Assembly: GCA_036365145.1 (NCBI GenBank)
Contig: JAEOAD010000001.1
Span: 101,467,501 to 101,531,500, forward strand
Length of the DNA: 64,000 nucleotides
Reading direction: 5' to 3'
DNA from: Orientallactaga sibirica
Taxonomy: Eukaryota; Chordata; Mammalia; Rodentia; Dipodidae
In this document: piece after piece, positions 21,141 to 32,916 of the stretch
Layout of the letters: each line of letters opens with the position of its first letter
How positions within the stretch are numbered: the first letter of the stretch is position 1
The notes under the pieces: model-generated
Seen by the model: the letters and a program-made list of their open reading frames with translations, nothing else
Told to the model about the DNA's origin: nothing
The model's database searches: none
Translations under genes and position numbers: made by a program

Positions 21141-21329
21141 GTGTGTGCCAGAGCCTCCAGCCACTGAAAACGAATTCCAGGTGCATGCACCACCTTGTGC
21201 ATCTGGCTCACATCAGTCCTGGGGGATTGAACCAAGGTGTTTGGGCTTTGCTGGCAAGCCCCTTAACCACTAAACCATCTCTCCAGCCCTGATTTCATTC
21301 TTTATGGCTGAATAAAACTCCATTGTGGG

Positions 21330-21715
21330 AGCTGGAAAGATTGCTCAGTAGTTAAAGATATTTGCTTGCAAAGTCTAACCACCAACTTTCAACTCCCCAG
21401 TGCCCACATAAAGCAAGTTGCACAAAGTGGTGTATGCACAGAGTGGTGGCCTAAGCCTTTAATCCCAGTACTCACAAGTCAGGAAGCACAGGAAGGAGGA
21501 TCACTGTGAGTTGGAGGCCACCCTGATAAGACTACATAGTGAACTCCAGGTCAGCCTGGGCTAGACCCAGACAGGACCTAGAAAACTTAAAAAAAAAAAA
21601 AAAAAGTGGCGCATGCATTTAGAATTTGTTTACAAGTGGCTAGAAGCCCTGGTACACTCACTTCCATATTTTCTTTCTTCCTCTCTCTCTCTCTTTTTCT
21701 CCTTGCAAATAAATA
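21330..21715 (+). mobile_element. DIP SINE split by a B1
   Basis: Head GGAGCTGGAAAGATTGCTCA at 21330. The B1 occupies 21435-21604. AGTGGTGTATGCA before it and AGTGGCGCATGCA after it are the B1 target duplication within the DIP body. The DIP resumes with TTTAGAATTTGTTTACAAGT and ends in CT-rich then (AAATA)n. Confidence 0.9.
21435..21604 (+). mobile_element. B1 SINE nested in a DIP SINE
   Basis: CAGAGTGGTGGCCTAAGCCT, AGGAGGATCACTGTGAGTTG, CTACATAGTGAACTCCAGGT, then an A-run of about 16. Confidence 0.9.
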
Positions 21716-21925
21716 AAATACTTTAATTTTATTGTGATTACGTGGCACATGTGCTTTATCCGTCCATGTGTTAATGGACATTAATGGACATCTCCACTGC
21801 TATCATGACTTGGCTGTGTGAACAAACATGGCAGCATGGGTATCTTGGAGGTATGCTGACTTGGATTCCCTCAGATACATACCCAGCCCATATCATTATC
21901 TCTCTTTTCCAGAAGAGGAAAGAAA

Positions 21926-22792
21926 AACCTGAGTGGCATACCCATGACTACATAGCCAGGGAGTGTCAAAGTAACAACATAGGCCAGGGAGTCAGAATCT
22001 AGTGCCTTCAACCCCTGTCCTGTTGGACGTACAAAGTCTAAGGAAGTGGCACTGACACTGGGGGACAGGACAATGGGCAGAGACACCACAGGTAATAATT
22101 GAATCCTTCACATCGGTTTCCTGCCTAACTTGGTTTCCACCCTTGCTAGGCACTTTCCATGCATGTCTCATCTACCTCACCTCCAAAACTGTATTATGGA
22201 TTTACTGTGATTATTCCTAACCCCACATCTTCAGGATTGCAAATGGTCAAAGCTGTAAATGCTGTATACATAAACTCCAATAGGCTAGGAGGGTCGGGTA
22301 ACTGCAACCACTGCATTTAGATCAGGAAACAGAGAAACAGTGACAATTAGAAAAAGTCCACATGTAGGTTTGCTTTCATTGCCAATGCAAGGATCTTTGG
22401 CTTAAAAAAAAAGGCAAACACATGATGTACTGCAGGAAATCTGGATGTGGTGGTGAGCTGAATTTGTTTCTTTATGTTCGGATACTATCAAATCCCACCT
22501 CACTACAGGTAAATATTTTATGAAATGCATTTGATTTTATAATTCACTACGTGTCTCATCTTTTTCTGTTCAATTATATCCAGTTTCGTTTAAAGTGTGC
22601 CCCTTAAGAACTCCATTCTGAAGAAACTGTTTAATCAGAACATTGGGTCATAATAAAAAGATGAGAGCCTTCCGTGCAGGGGGGAAATCACTGTGAAAGC
22701 ACACACAGCACACTTTATGGGAAAGCAGCTTAGACACATTAGGGACAGACAGTAACTGAGGAGAAAGATTATATTCTTAAAAAGGGGCTGCT
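21926..22792. other. Mostly unique DNA, possible old MIR
   Basis: CCATGACTACATAGCCAGGG near 21945 resembles the CACACAGCTAGTAAGTGGC block of an antisense MIR, but the match is weak. No coding signal recognised in the remainder. Confidence 0.35.
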
Positions 22793-22794
22793 CA

Positions 22795-22984
22795 GGCTGG
22801 AGGGATGGCTTAGAGGTTAAGACATTTGCCTGCAGAGGCAAAGGACCCCAGAACCACATTAGCTAGATGCCCACAAGGTAGCACATGCGTCTGGAGTTCA
22901 TTTGCAATGGCTGCCTCCAGCATGCCCATTCTCTCTCTCTCTCTCCATCAAATAAATAAATAAAAGTTTTTAAAATATTTTTTA
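22795..22984 (+). mobile_element. DIP-type SINE, internally shortened
   Basis: GGCTGGAGGGATGGCTTAGA head directly after GGGGCTGCTC. A second GGGGCTGCTC follows the (AAATA)n tail at about 22995, giving the target duplication. Part of the B-box region is deleted. Confidence 0.88.
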
Positions 22985-23227
22985 AAAGTTTGGGGGGGCT
23001 GCTCCAAAGGAGATGGAGCCACTTAACTGCATTTGAGAATTTTTAATTCAATAAAAATGGCAATCATGAGGACTATATGGAAGGACCATCGCCCCATAAA
23101 CAGTTGGGAGATTCACCCAATGTTTTCCATTCCCATAGATGGTAGACTGTGGCAGCAAGAGGGTCCCAGTGACACTGACCACAAAAAGTCTTTTTTTTTT
23201 CTTTTTATTAAGGTGAAATTCACATAA

Positions 23228-23575
23228 TGTGTTGGTTTGAGTCAGGTGTCCCCCATAAACTTAGGTGTTCTGAATGCTAGGTTCCCAGCTGATGGAGTTT
23301 TGGGAATTAATGCCTCCTAGAGGCAGTGTATTGTTGGGGGCAGGCTTATGGGTGGTATAGCCAGTTACCCTTGCCAGGGTTTGGCAAACTCTACTGTTGC
23401 ATTGTCTACCTGATGTTGGCCAAAAGGTGATGTTGACCCTCTGCTCATGCCTTCATTTCCCACTGCCATCATGGAGCTTCCCCTAAAGTCTGTAAGCCAA
23501 ACTAAACCTTTTGTCCCACAATCTGCTCTTGGTCAGAAGGTGATTTCTACCAGCAATGCAAACCAGACTGCAACA
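23228..23575 (+). repeat. MaLR 5' LTR
   Basis: 348 bp, starts TGTGTTGGTTTGAGTCAGGT, with AGCCAAACTAAACCTTTTGT in the poly(A)-signal region, ends ACTGCAACA. Paired with the LTR at 24639. Confidence 0.92.
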
Positions 23576-24638
23576 GTGAAGTTGGTATTGGGGAGTGGTG
23601 TCATTGCTGCTAGACACCTGACTGTGTGGCTATTGGCCTTTTGGAGCTGATTTTTGAGAGGAATGTGAAAGGATTTGAAATCTTAGCCTAAGAGATGCCT
23701 TGCAGTACAGCTTGATGGACTATTCTAGTCAGAGTTGAAAGACCTGAATGCAGTAAGAACTAAAGACTACGAGGTTTGGCTTATGAGGGTGAGAAAGTAC
23801 TTTGCCTGAACTGTGCTAGAAGCAGTTTGTATGAAAGGCTTGCTGTTATGCCATGTCCTGAGAATTTGCACTGGGTTTCATTGCATAGAAATGGACTGGT
23901 ATGAGCAGAGGGATATGGTACAGAAAAAATGAAATCTTTGGGCCAGCTATAGGAGTATCCTGTTCTTCAAAGTCTGTTTTATTAACCATGGATTAACAAA
24001 TTGGCACCCCACCTGGGATTATGGAGTATAAGAAATGTAGGAAAGAGAGGGTCATTGAGTTTGCAATAAGTCTTGCGTTTTGGAAGTGGCCATGGGCAGT
24101 GTGAAGCAGGTTTGCTGGATGCCTCCTGCATGGAGACCCAATGGAGCCACAAGGATGGATCATGGGTTGCAATGGAGACTCATTGGAGATGCCAGGACCA
24201 TGAGATGGCTGCTAAGGAGAGCTGTCAGCCCCAGATGAAGTTTTCCAAGACTGTGAGTAGCCTAGCTGGAGGGGTGGAATTGGAACTCCAGAGACTTATT
24301 ATTGGTTAGAATTATCAAACTTGGAGATTTGTCATTGACTAGAGTTATTGGTCTTGAAGCTGCAGAGTTTGGTGTTTGCCCTGTTTAAATCTTGTATTGG
24401 TTGAATATTTATTTGCTATGCCCAGTGCCATCTTTTGCAGTACGAGCGTTTATTCTGTGCCACTATAGGTTTTGGGGGGATTTTTTTGGTATTATGGCTG
24501 AGTTAAAAGACTTTAGATTATGGGGATGTTTGAACATTATTAGGATTGATAAAAACTAAGGGGACTTTTAAGGTTGGACTGAATACATTGCATTTTACAT
24601 TATGTATGGTTATCAGTTTATGGGGGCCAGGGGTGGAA

Positions 24639-24976
24639 TGTGGTGGTTTGATTCAGGTGTCTCCCATAAACTTAGGTGTTCTGAATGCTAGGTTCCCAGC
24701 TGACAGAGATTTGGGAATTAACATCTCCTGGAGGCAGTGTATTATTGAGGGTGGGTATTATAGCCAGCTTCCCCTAGCCAGGGTTTAGCACACTCTCCTG
24801 TTGCTGTTGTGTACCTGATGTTGGCCAGGAGGTATTGTCCACCCTCTGCTCATGCCATTGTTTTTCCCTGCCATCATGGAGCTTCCCCTCAAGTCTGTAC
24901 GCAAAACTAAGCTTTTATCCCACAAAATGCTCTTGGTCAGGTGATATCTGCCAACAATGAAACCCTGACTGCAACA
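24639..24976 (+). repeat. MaLR 3' LTR
   Basis: 338 bp, starts TGTGGTGGTTTGATTCAGGT and ends ACTGCAACA. It differs from the 5' LTR by many substitutions and small indels, indicating an old insertion. Confidence 0.92.
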
Positions 24977-25238
24977 TATAACATAAAATCCATCATTTTA
25001 AACAGTAATTTAATGGCATTTAGTACATTCCTGGTTCAGTACCATCATCACTTCTCACTACTTTGAAAATGTTCCATTGCTTCCAAAGAAATCTTGTAGC
25101 CATTAAGTAAGTCACTTCCCATTTCTCCCTCTTCACAATCCTGGAAACCACCAGCCTGCCTATATGGATCTGCTGGATATAAATATCTGCTGGATATTTC
25201 ATAAAAATGGAATGCATGATTTTTTTCTGGATTCTTTT

Positions 25239-25510
25239 TAAAAATTTTTTTATTATTTTATTTATTTTTGGAGAGAGAGACAGACAGAGACAGACAGAGA
25301 GGGAGAGGGAGACAGATAGAGATGGGCATGCCAGCAGTCTCTCAGCTGCTGTGAATGAAATCCAGATGCGTGTGCCCCCTTGTGGGAAAGTGCAGCATTG
25401 CGCCCTTGTGACTCTTTGCATCTGGCTAAACGTGGGAACTGGAGATTGGAACTAGGTTCTTAGGCTTAGTAGGCAGGCACCTTAACCACTAAGCCATCTC
25501 TCCAGCCCTT
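25239..25510 (-). mobile_element. DIP-related SINE, antisense
   Basis: TTTTATTATTTTATTTATTT tail, (CAGA)n, CAGCAGTCTCTCAGCTGCTG, then GCCATCTCTCCAGCCCTT. TTCTGGATTCTTTT is repeated exactly at 25225-25238 and 25511-25524. Same long subfamily as 9.0, 28.4, 32.6 and 38.0 kb. Confidence 0.94.
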
Positions 25511-25727
25511 TTCTGGATTCTTTTGCTGAACATATTGCTGTCAGTCTCTACCCACATTAGAGTTTTTATCAGCACTTCATTAATTTACATTGCTCTTGGG
25601 AATTTTGTGAGTGTGGCTTATTCAGGCAGAGGATCAAACCAAAGTCCTTGCATATGCTGTGCATGTATTCTATCATTTACCTGTATTCCTAGCATTTCAT
25701 TCCTTTCACTAGCTGAGTGATTTTTTT

Positions 25728-25951
25728 ACAGATTTTTTATTTTTATTTATTTATTTATTAGAGACACAGAGAGGGGAAGACAGAGAGAGAGAGAGTAATA
25801 ATGGGCATGCCAGGGCCTCTAGCCACTACAAACAAACTCCAGATGCATGTGCCACCATGTGCATCTGGCTTACGTAGGACCTGGAGAATCTAACCTGGGT
25901 CATTAGTCGTCCCAGGCACATGCCTTAACCGCTAAACCATTTCTCCAGCCC
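25728..25951 (-). mobile_element. DIP-type SINE, antisense
   Basis: (TTTA)n tail, GGGCATGCCAGGGCCTCTAG, GCATCTGGCTTACGTAGGAC, AACCATTTCTCCAGCCC end. TGAGTGATTTTT and TGAGTGAATTTTT flank it. Confidence 0.92.
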
Positions 25952-27279
25952 TGAGTGAATTTTTCCATTGCAGGTGTGTGTCATGTTCTTTTTTAGTGAC
26001 AACTTCCATAATTATAGTCAATAAACCATGATAATTCCTCCCACTTGTTACTTTCCCCTTCACAAATCCATACTCTGTCTTATCCCCTCCCTCTCTCCAT
26101 TAGTCTCTCTTTTATATTGATGTCATCATCTTTTCCTCCTATTAAGAGGGTCTTCTGTATGTAGTACCAGGCACTCTGAGGTCATGAATATCTAGGCCAT
26201 TTTGTGTCTGGAAGAGTGCATTGTAAGCAGTCCTACTCTTCCTTTGGCTCTTACCTTCTTTCCAGAACTTCTTTTGCAATGGACTCTAAGCCTTGGAGGG
26301 TGTGATAGAGATTTCTCAGTGTTAAACACTCCTCTGTCACTTCTCAGCACTATGGTGCCTTTTGAGTCATCCCAGTGGTCACTCCAATCTGAAAAGAGAA
26401 GCTTCTCTAACCAAAAGTGGGAGTAGCATTAATATATGGGTGTTAACATTAAGAGGAGTGCTTACCGTACAGTTTGGTGAACATAATATGTGTATTTACA
26501 CCCCTATGACTCATGACTTCCCCCATCATAGGTTTTCAGTGTCAGGCATATATTCCCTCCCATGGAGCAGGTCTCCAGTCCAATTAGAGAGCAGTTCATT
26601 TCCCCTCATAACAGACATACCACTATTGCACCCATTGGCTCATTTGGCCTGGCTGGCCAACTTGAGGCTTGCAGTGTCCAGTATTGTTTTTCTCCACTGA
26701 TGACTTCTCTCTCCACCATGGAGTTGCGTTTTCTAGCTTTTGGTCAGCTGGTCTACACGGATGAGGTTTTTAGCTCAGCTCCAGCAGGATTTCTCAGTGA
26801 TCTTGCAGCCTAAGCATGTGGAGTCTTCAGCAATGGGGGTCTTACTATCTATTCCTGGTGGGGATCCAACAGCCTCAGCAATGGTCTGTTTTGGGGGCAT
26901 TAAGGACCTCCCCAGCCAACAACTCACTAAAAGGTTTCCAATCTCTAGCACTTAAAATGTTCTAGCATCAATCTATGGCTTCTTGATGCACCATTGTCCA
27001 AAAGAGTAGGCTTCCATATGATTTATTCATACCGTTAGATTTTGATTAGCCCTCTCCCCACCCTTCCTATGCTCAATCTCTTCCCTGCCCTCACATAGGC
27101 CTTTCCACCCCCAGAAATCTGTTCTACTTTCATATATACAATACCATCCCCTTAAGTTCTCCCCTCTAGTCCCTCCCTTATATCCCCTTTCTACATTAAT
27201 GACCTCTGCTACTAAGTTTTATTCAAACTCACATACAAGCCCAAATATTTGAAGCTAGGATCCACATACGAAATACAAC

Positions 27280-30200
27280 ATACAGAGCTTGGCTTTCTGG
27301 GCCTGGGATACCTCGCTAACTATAATCCTTTCCAGATCCATGCATTTCCCTTCAAATTTCATTTTCATTTTTCTATACCACTGAATAGAATTCCATTGTA
27401 TAAATGTACCATATCTTCATAATCCACTCATCAATTGAGGGACAGGTTCCATTTCCTAGCTATTGTAAACAGAGCAGCACTAAACATGGATGTGAAAGTA
27501 TCTCTCGGGTATTTGCGACAAGTCATTAGGATATATGCTTACGAGTGGTATACTTGGGTCATATGGTAAATCTATTTTTAGCTGTGTCAGGAACCTCCAC
27601 ACTGATTTCCACAATGGCTATACCAGACTACATTCCCACCAACAGTGTATAAGGGTTCCACTTTTTCCACATCCTTGCCAGCATTTATTGTTATTTGTTT
27701 TCTTGATAATAGCCATTCTGAAAGGAGTGAGAGGGAATCTCAAAGTAGTTTTAAGTTGCATTTCCCTGATGGCTAAGGTTTTAGAAAACTTTTTTAGATG
27801 TTTATATATGCCATCTGTATTTCTTCTGGTGAGAACTCTCTATTTAGTTCCATAGCCCATTTTTAACTGGGTTGTTTGATTTCTTATTATTTAGTTTTTT
27901 GAGTTCTTTGTATATTTTGGATATTAATCCTCTGTCAGAGGTATAGCTGGCAAATATTTTCTCCCATTCTGTAGGTTGCCACTTTGCTCTATTAACAGTG
28001 TCTTTTGCTGTACAAAAGCCTTTGTAATTTTATGAGGTCCCCTATGTTGAATATGTTGAAGGGTTTCCCCTACTTTTTCCTCTAGCAGTTTCAGAGTTTC
28101 AGGTCTGATTAAGGTCACTGATCCATTTGGACTTAATTCTTGTGCATAGAGATAAGGATCTATTTTCATCCTTCTACAGATATATATCCAGTCTTTCCAG
28201 CACAATTTGCTAAAGAGGCTGTCTTTTCTCCAGTGAGTATGTTTGGCATTTTGTCAAAATCAGGTAGCTGTAGCTACCTGGACTTCTGGGTCCTCAATTC
28301 TGTTCTATTGATCTACATGTCAGTTTTTGTGCCAGTACCATGCTGTTTTTGTTACTATAACTCTATACTATAGATTAAAATCAGATATGGTGGGGCTGGA
28401 GAGACGGCTTAGTGGTTAAGGCACCTGCCTGCTAAGCCTAATAACCTAGTTCCAATCTCCAGGTCCCACATTTAGCCAGATGCAAAGTGACGCAAGGGTG
28501 CAATGCCGCACTTGCCCACAAGGAGGCGCACGCATCTGGATCTCGTTCACAGCAGCTGAGATGTCTGGCGCACCCATTCTCTGTCTCCTTCTCCCTCTCT
28601 GTCTGTCTCTCTCTGTGTCTCTCTCCAAAAATAAATAAAACAATTTTTTAAAATTTTTTAAAATAAGGTATGGTGATACCACCAGCCTTATTTTTGTTGC
28701 TCAAAATTGTTTGGACTATTCAGGTTTTTTGTGCTTCCAAATGAATTGTAGGATTTTTTTTTTCTATTTCCATGAAGAATGCCATTGGAATTTTGATGGG
28801 GATTGCATTAAATGTGTAGATTGTTTTTGGTAAGAATGCCATTTTCATATTATTGATTCTTCCAATCCAAGAACAAGGGATGTCTTTCCATTTCCTAGTG
28901 TCTTCTGCAATTTCTCACCTGAGTGTTTTAAAGTTTTCATTATAGAGATCCTTCACTTCCTTGGTTTATTCCAAGGTGCTTTTTTAATGCAACTTAGAAT
29001 GGGAGTGAATCTCTGTTGTTACTATATAGGAAGGCTACTGATTTCTGTGTTTATTTTGTATCCTAGTACATTGCTAAAAGTGTTTATCAGCTCTCTAACA
29101 GTTTTCTGGAACAGTCTTTAGGGTCTCTTATGCATAGAATCATAGCATCTACAAATCATGATAATTTAATATCTTCCTTTCAAATTTGTATTCCTTTTTG
29201 TGTGTCTCTTGCCTTATTGCTATAGCTAAGACTTCTAGTACTATACTAAATAAAAGTGGGGATAGTGGACACCCTTGTCTTGTTCCTGATTTTAATGGAA
29301 AAGCTTCAAGTTTTTAGTGTTATGTTGGCTGTAGGTTTGTCATAAATAGCCTTTATTATGTTGAGATATGTTCCTTCTATTCCCAATTTCTGTAGGACTT
29401 TTACAATGAAAGGATGTTGGATTTTGCCAAATGCCTTTTCTGCATCTATTCAGATGACCATGTGATTTTTGTCCTTCAGTCCATTTATATAGTGTATTAC
29501 ATTTATCAATTTGCATATGTTGAACCATCCCTGCATCTCTGGGATAAAGCCTTCTTGATTGGGAAGAATTATATTTTTGATCTATTCTTGTATTCTGTTT
29601 GTCAATATTTTGTTCAGAATTTTTGCATCTATGTTCATGAGGGAAATTAGTCTGTAATTTTCTGTTTTTGTCTGGTTTTGGGATCAGGGTGATGCTGGCT
29701 TCATAAAACTAGTTTGTTGGATTCCTTCCTTTTCTATTTTATGGAAAAGTTTGAGAACCATTGATGTTAGTTCTTCCATGAAGGTCTGGTAAAATTTACC
29801 AGTGAATCCATCTGGGCCTAGACTTTTTTAGTTGGAAGTTTTTTTATTAAATGCTTGGATCATCATATTTGTTATAGATCTATATAAGTTGTTTATCTCA
29901 TCTTGATTTAATTTTGGTAGGTCATATAAATCAAGGAAATTGTCCATTTCTTTCAAATTTTCAAACTTATTGGCATATATGTTCTTAAAGTATGTCTTTA
30001 TGATTTTCAGCATTTCTTTGGTATCTATTGTAATGGTGCCTTTTTCATCTCTAATTTTATTAATTTGTGTCTTTTCTCTCTTTATTTTGGTCAGATTTGC
30101 TAAGGTATTATCAATCTTGTTTATCCATTCAAGGAACTAACTTCGTGTTTCATTGATTCTTTGTATTGTTTTTTTGTTTGTTTTGTTTCTACTTCATTAA

Positions 30201-31250
30201 TTTCTACCCTGATATTTATTATTTCTTCCTGTCTACTGATTTTCAGTTTGCCTTGCTCTTCTTTTTCCAAGGCCTTAAGGAGAAGCATTAAATTGTTTAC
30301 TTGTGACTTTTCTAATTTATTAATATAGGAATTTAAAGCTATAAATTTTCTTTTTAGGACTGCCTTCATTGTGTCCCAAAGGTTTTGGAATGTTGTGTTC
30401 TCATTATCATTTGATTTTATTAATTTTTTTATTTCCTTCTTGATTTCTTCATTGACCTATTCATAATTAAGTAGTGTATTCTTTAGTTTCCATGATTTTG
30501 TGTATGCTCTATAGCTTTTATTGCTATGGATTTGAAGCTTAATCCCATTGTTAGCAGATAGAGTGCAGGGAATTATTTCAATTTTCCTGTATTTAAGGTT
30601 TTCTCTGTGTCCTAATATATGGTCTATTTTAGAGAATGTTCCATGTGCTACTGAAAAGAATGTGTATTCTGCAGCATTTGAGCAGAATGTTCTGTAGATA
30701 TCTGGTAGGTCCATTTGTCCTATGACATTATTTAACCCCGGTGCTTCTCTTTATTTTTTGCCAGGATGACCTGTCAATTGATGAGAGTGGAATACTGAAG
30801 TCATCTGCTACAACTGTTTGGTGTTATCTGTGACCTTAATAGTGGTTGTTTGATGAAATTGGGAGCCCCATGTTAGGTGCATATATGTTTAAAATTATAA
30901 TGCCTGCTGTTGGAGCATTCCTTTAATCAAAATAAAAAGATCTTCTTTATCTTTTCTAACTAATGTTGGTTTGAAGTCTACCCTGTCAGATATTAGGATA
31001 ACAACACCTGCGTGTTTTTAGTCCCATTTGCTTGAAATACTGTTTTCCATCCTTTTACCCTAAGATAGTGTCCATCTTTTATGGAAAGGTGAGTTTCTTG
31101 GATGCAACAAATAGAAGGATACAGCTCTTTAACCCAGTCTGCAAACCTATGCTTTTTGGTTGGGGCACTGAGGACATTGATATTGAGTTATTACTAAATG
31201 GTATGTATTTCTGCTTGCCATTCTTCTTATTTTGTAGTTCTTCTGGTTTT
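27280..31250 (-). pseudogene. L1 ORF2 remnant with lost RT catalytic motif
   Basis: Pieces in order: endonuclease part (30457-30714: FSKIDHILGHRENLKYRKIE, homologous to the EN region around the catalytic His), a linker (30121-30369 and 29828-30013), RT, and the C-terminal part (27924-28205: ICRRMKIDPYL, ETLKLLEEKVGETLQHI). At the RT active site (29141-29155) the expected F-A-D-D-M reads F-V-D-A-M, so the second catalytic Asp is gone. A stop lies just upstream. Confidence 0.82.
28393..28664 (+). mobile_element. DIP-related SINE inside the L1
   Basis: GGGCTGGAGAGACGGCTTAG head, AGTTCCAATCTCCAGGTCCC, GCACTTGCCCACAAGGAGGC, CAGCAGCTGAGATGTCTGG, (AAATAAATAAAA) tail. L1 text GATATGGTG is duplicated as GGTATGGTG on the far side. 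Confidence 0.92.
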
Positions 31251-31289
31251 TGTGTTACTCTCTCGTATTAATCATTGTTTTAGTATAGT

Positions 31290-32335
31290 TTATTGTTTCC
31301 TGATTCCTTATGTGTGTGCTTTTCTTTCTCTTCAGCATGGAGGATCCTTTCAGGTATTTCCTGTAGAGCTGGTTTAGTGTTAATATATTCCTTTAACCTG
31401 GTTTTTGTTGTGGTATGTAATTATTTCTCCATCAATTTGGATGAATAGATTTGCTGGATAAAGTAATCTTGGTTGACAGTTGTTATGTTTCAGAACATGG
31501 AATACATCATTACAAGCCCTTCTGGCTTTTAAAGTTTGTGTTGAGTAATCTGCTGTTATCCTGATGGGCTTGCATTTGTATGTGACTTGATTTTTCTAAC
31601 TGCTTTCAATATATTTTCTTTGGTTTGTGTGCTTTGTAGTTTAATTATAATATGATGGTGAGAGATTCTTTCCTGACTTTTTACGTTTGGCATTCTAAAG
31701 GCTTCCTGCTGTTATAATGACATCACTTTACCCACTTAGGGGAAATTTTCTTTTATGATTTTGTTGAAAATACCTGTTGTGCCTTTGGAGTGAAATGCTT
31801 GTCCTTCTACTATGCCCTGAATTCTTAGGTTTGATCGCTTCATAGTTTCCCAAATGTCCCGAAATTCCCATTCATGCCTTCCTATTAGTTTGTCTTTCTC
31901 TTTGTTGAATTGTATTAGATCTTCCACTTAGGTTAGATATTCTGTCCTCTCCTTGATCCATCATTATGCTGGTGAGACTTTCTACAGAGTTTTCTATTTG
32001 ACTTACTCTGTGTTTCATTTCTCGTATTTCTGATTGGTATTTTTTCATTATTTCTATTTCTTTACTCATGTCTTTTATTGACCTTCTTTATTTCATTAAG
32101 TTGCTTTCCTGTGTTCTCCTTCAGGAGTTTTTCTTCTTCTCTGATTCTTTTGTTTTCTTCTTTGATCCTTTGATTTCTTAGAGCATAGATATAATCTTTT
32201 TTTGAAATCTTTGTCAGACATTTCATCTAAAAAAGTCACATTGAAGGTCATTTCTGATGGATTTGTATTTTTTGGTGGGATAGTATTGTCTTGATTTTTT
32301 GTGTTTCTTGTATTGTAATGTAGAGATTTTTGCAT
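31290..32335 (-). pseudogene. L1 ORF1 remnant
   Basis: Broken into frames at 32096-32335 (basic, DEMSDKDFKKRLY), 31872-32069 (coiled-coil type: MKHRVSQIENSVESLT) and 31736-31927 (NKEKDKLIGRHEWEFRDIWE then NLRIQGIVEG, the start of the RRM part). This matches the order coiled coil then RRM of ORF1p. It is clearly decayed. Confidence 0.8.
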
Positions 32336-32618
32336 CTTGAGTTGATTTGATAGTTGCTTGGATTTATATTTATCTGAAATATTCTTAGCAATGTAAATCC
32401 AACTTTATATATCATCAAGGTAGGAATTTAAGGTGTTATTTGTAGCTCTTATATTCCAAGAGAAACAGCAGATGTGACCCTAAGTGTTGAGGTTTCCTGC
32501 TATTCAAGTATTCTTGTGGACTGGGTGGAACAATTTATGGGCAAATTCTAAAGTTCAGCTGAGCAATATAAACATTCAATCAAAACCAGCATAGGGTATT
32601 TATGCAAGAGTGGGGATA

Positions 32619-32828
32619 GGGCTGGATAGATGGCTTGGTGGTTATGGCACTTGCCTGCCAAGCCTAAGAACATCAGTTCCAATCTCCAGGTCCCACATTT
32701 AGCCAGATGCAAAGTGACACAAGGGCACAATTCCACATATGCCCACAAGGGGGCACACATGTCTGGAGTTCATTCACAGAGGCTGAGAGGCCACTGGCAT
32801 GCCCATTCTCGTTCTCTATCTATCTATC

Positions 32829-32868
<40 letters not shown>

Positions 32869-32916
32869 CTATCTCTATCTTTCTAGCTCTCTCTCTCTAT
32901 CTCTCTCAAAAAAAAT
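32619..32916 (+). mobile_element. DIP-related SINE inside the L1 5' UTR
   Basis: GGGCTGGATAGATGGCTTGG head, CCTAAGAACATCAGTTCCAA, GCCCACAAGGGGGCACACAT body. The tail contains a (CTAT)n array. GTGGGGATA precedes it and ATGGGGATA follows. Confidence 0.92.
32815..32882. repeat. (CTAT)n microsatellite in a SINE tail
   Basis: About 14 CTAT units, expanded within the CT-rich tail of the SINE. The Leu/Ser/Ile/Tyr frame over it is an artefact. Confidence 0.95.

Larger units (their letters stand above)
20807..21289 (-). mobile_element. DIP SINE, antisense, containing a B1 and (GAAA)n
   Basis: TGATTTCATTCTTT flanks the whole block perfectly (20793-20806 and 21290-21303). The SINE tail starts at 20824. 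A plus-strand B1 (20911-21048) and a (GAAA)n expansion lie inside, and the SINE body resumes at about 21140 with CCAGAGCCTCCAGCCACTG. Order of events: L1 host, DIP, then B1, then tail expansion. Confidence 0.92.
20010..21925 (-). mobile_element. Ancient L1 3' region split by three insertions
   Basis: Host pieces at 20010-20196, 20673-20806, 21290-21329 and 21716-21925 read in order as an antisense mammalian L1 3' end. Diagnostic phrases are TTTCATTTAGCATGATGTTC, CATCCATTTCATTGCAGG, TTTATGGCTGAATAAAACTC and, after the last SINE, TGTTAATGGACAT...ACATACCCAG. A younger L1 end, a DIP+B1 composite and another DIP+B1 composite separate them. Confidence 0.75.
23228..24976 (+). mobile_element. Two-LTR MaLR element, non-coding
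   Basis: LTRs at 23228-23575 and 24639-24976 are direct repeats (TGTG..GGTTTGA..TCAGGTGTC at the start, ACTGCAACA at the end). They enclose 1063 bp. A primer-binding-like AGTTGGTATTGGGGAGTGG follows the 5' LTR and a purine-rich GGGGCCAGGGGTGGAA precedes the 3' LTR. Flanks CATAA (23223-23227) and TATAA (24977-24981) are the 5-bp duplication with one change. As in other MaLRs, no gag or pol frame is present. Confidence 0.93.

Noticed and set aside
20966..21292. Lys/Glu-rich 108-codon frame
   Set aside because: Generated by the (GAAA)n array inside a B1/DIP composite.
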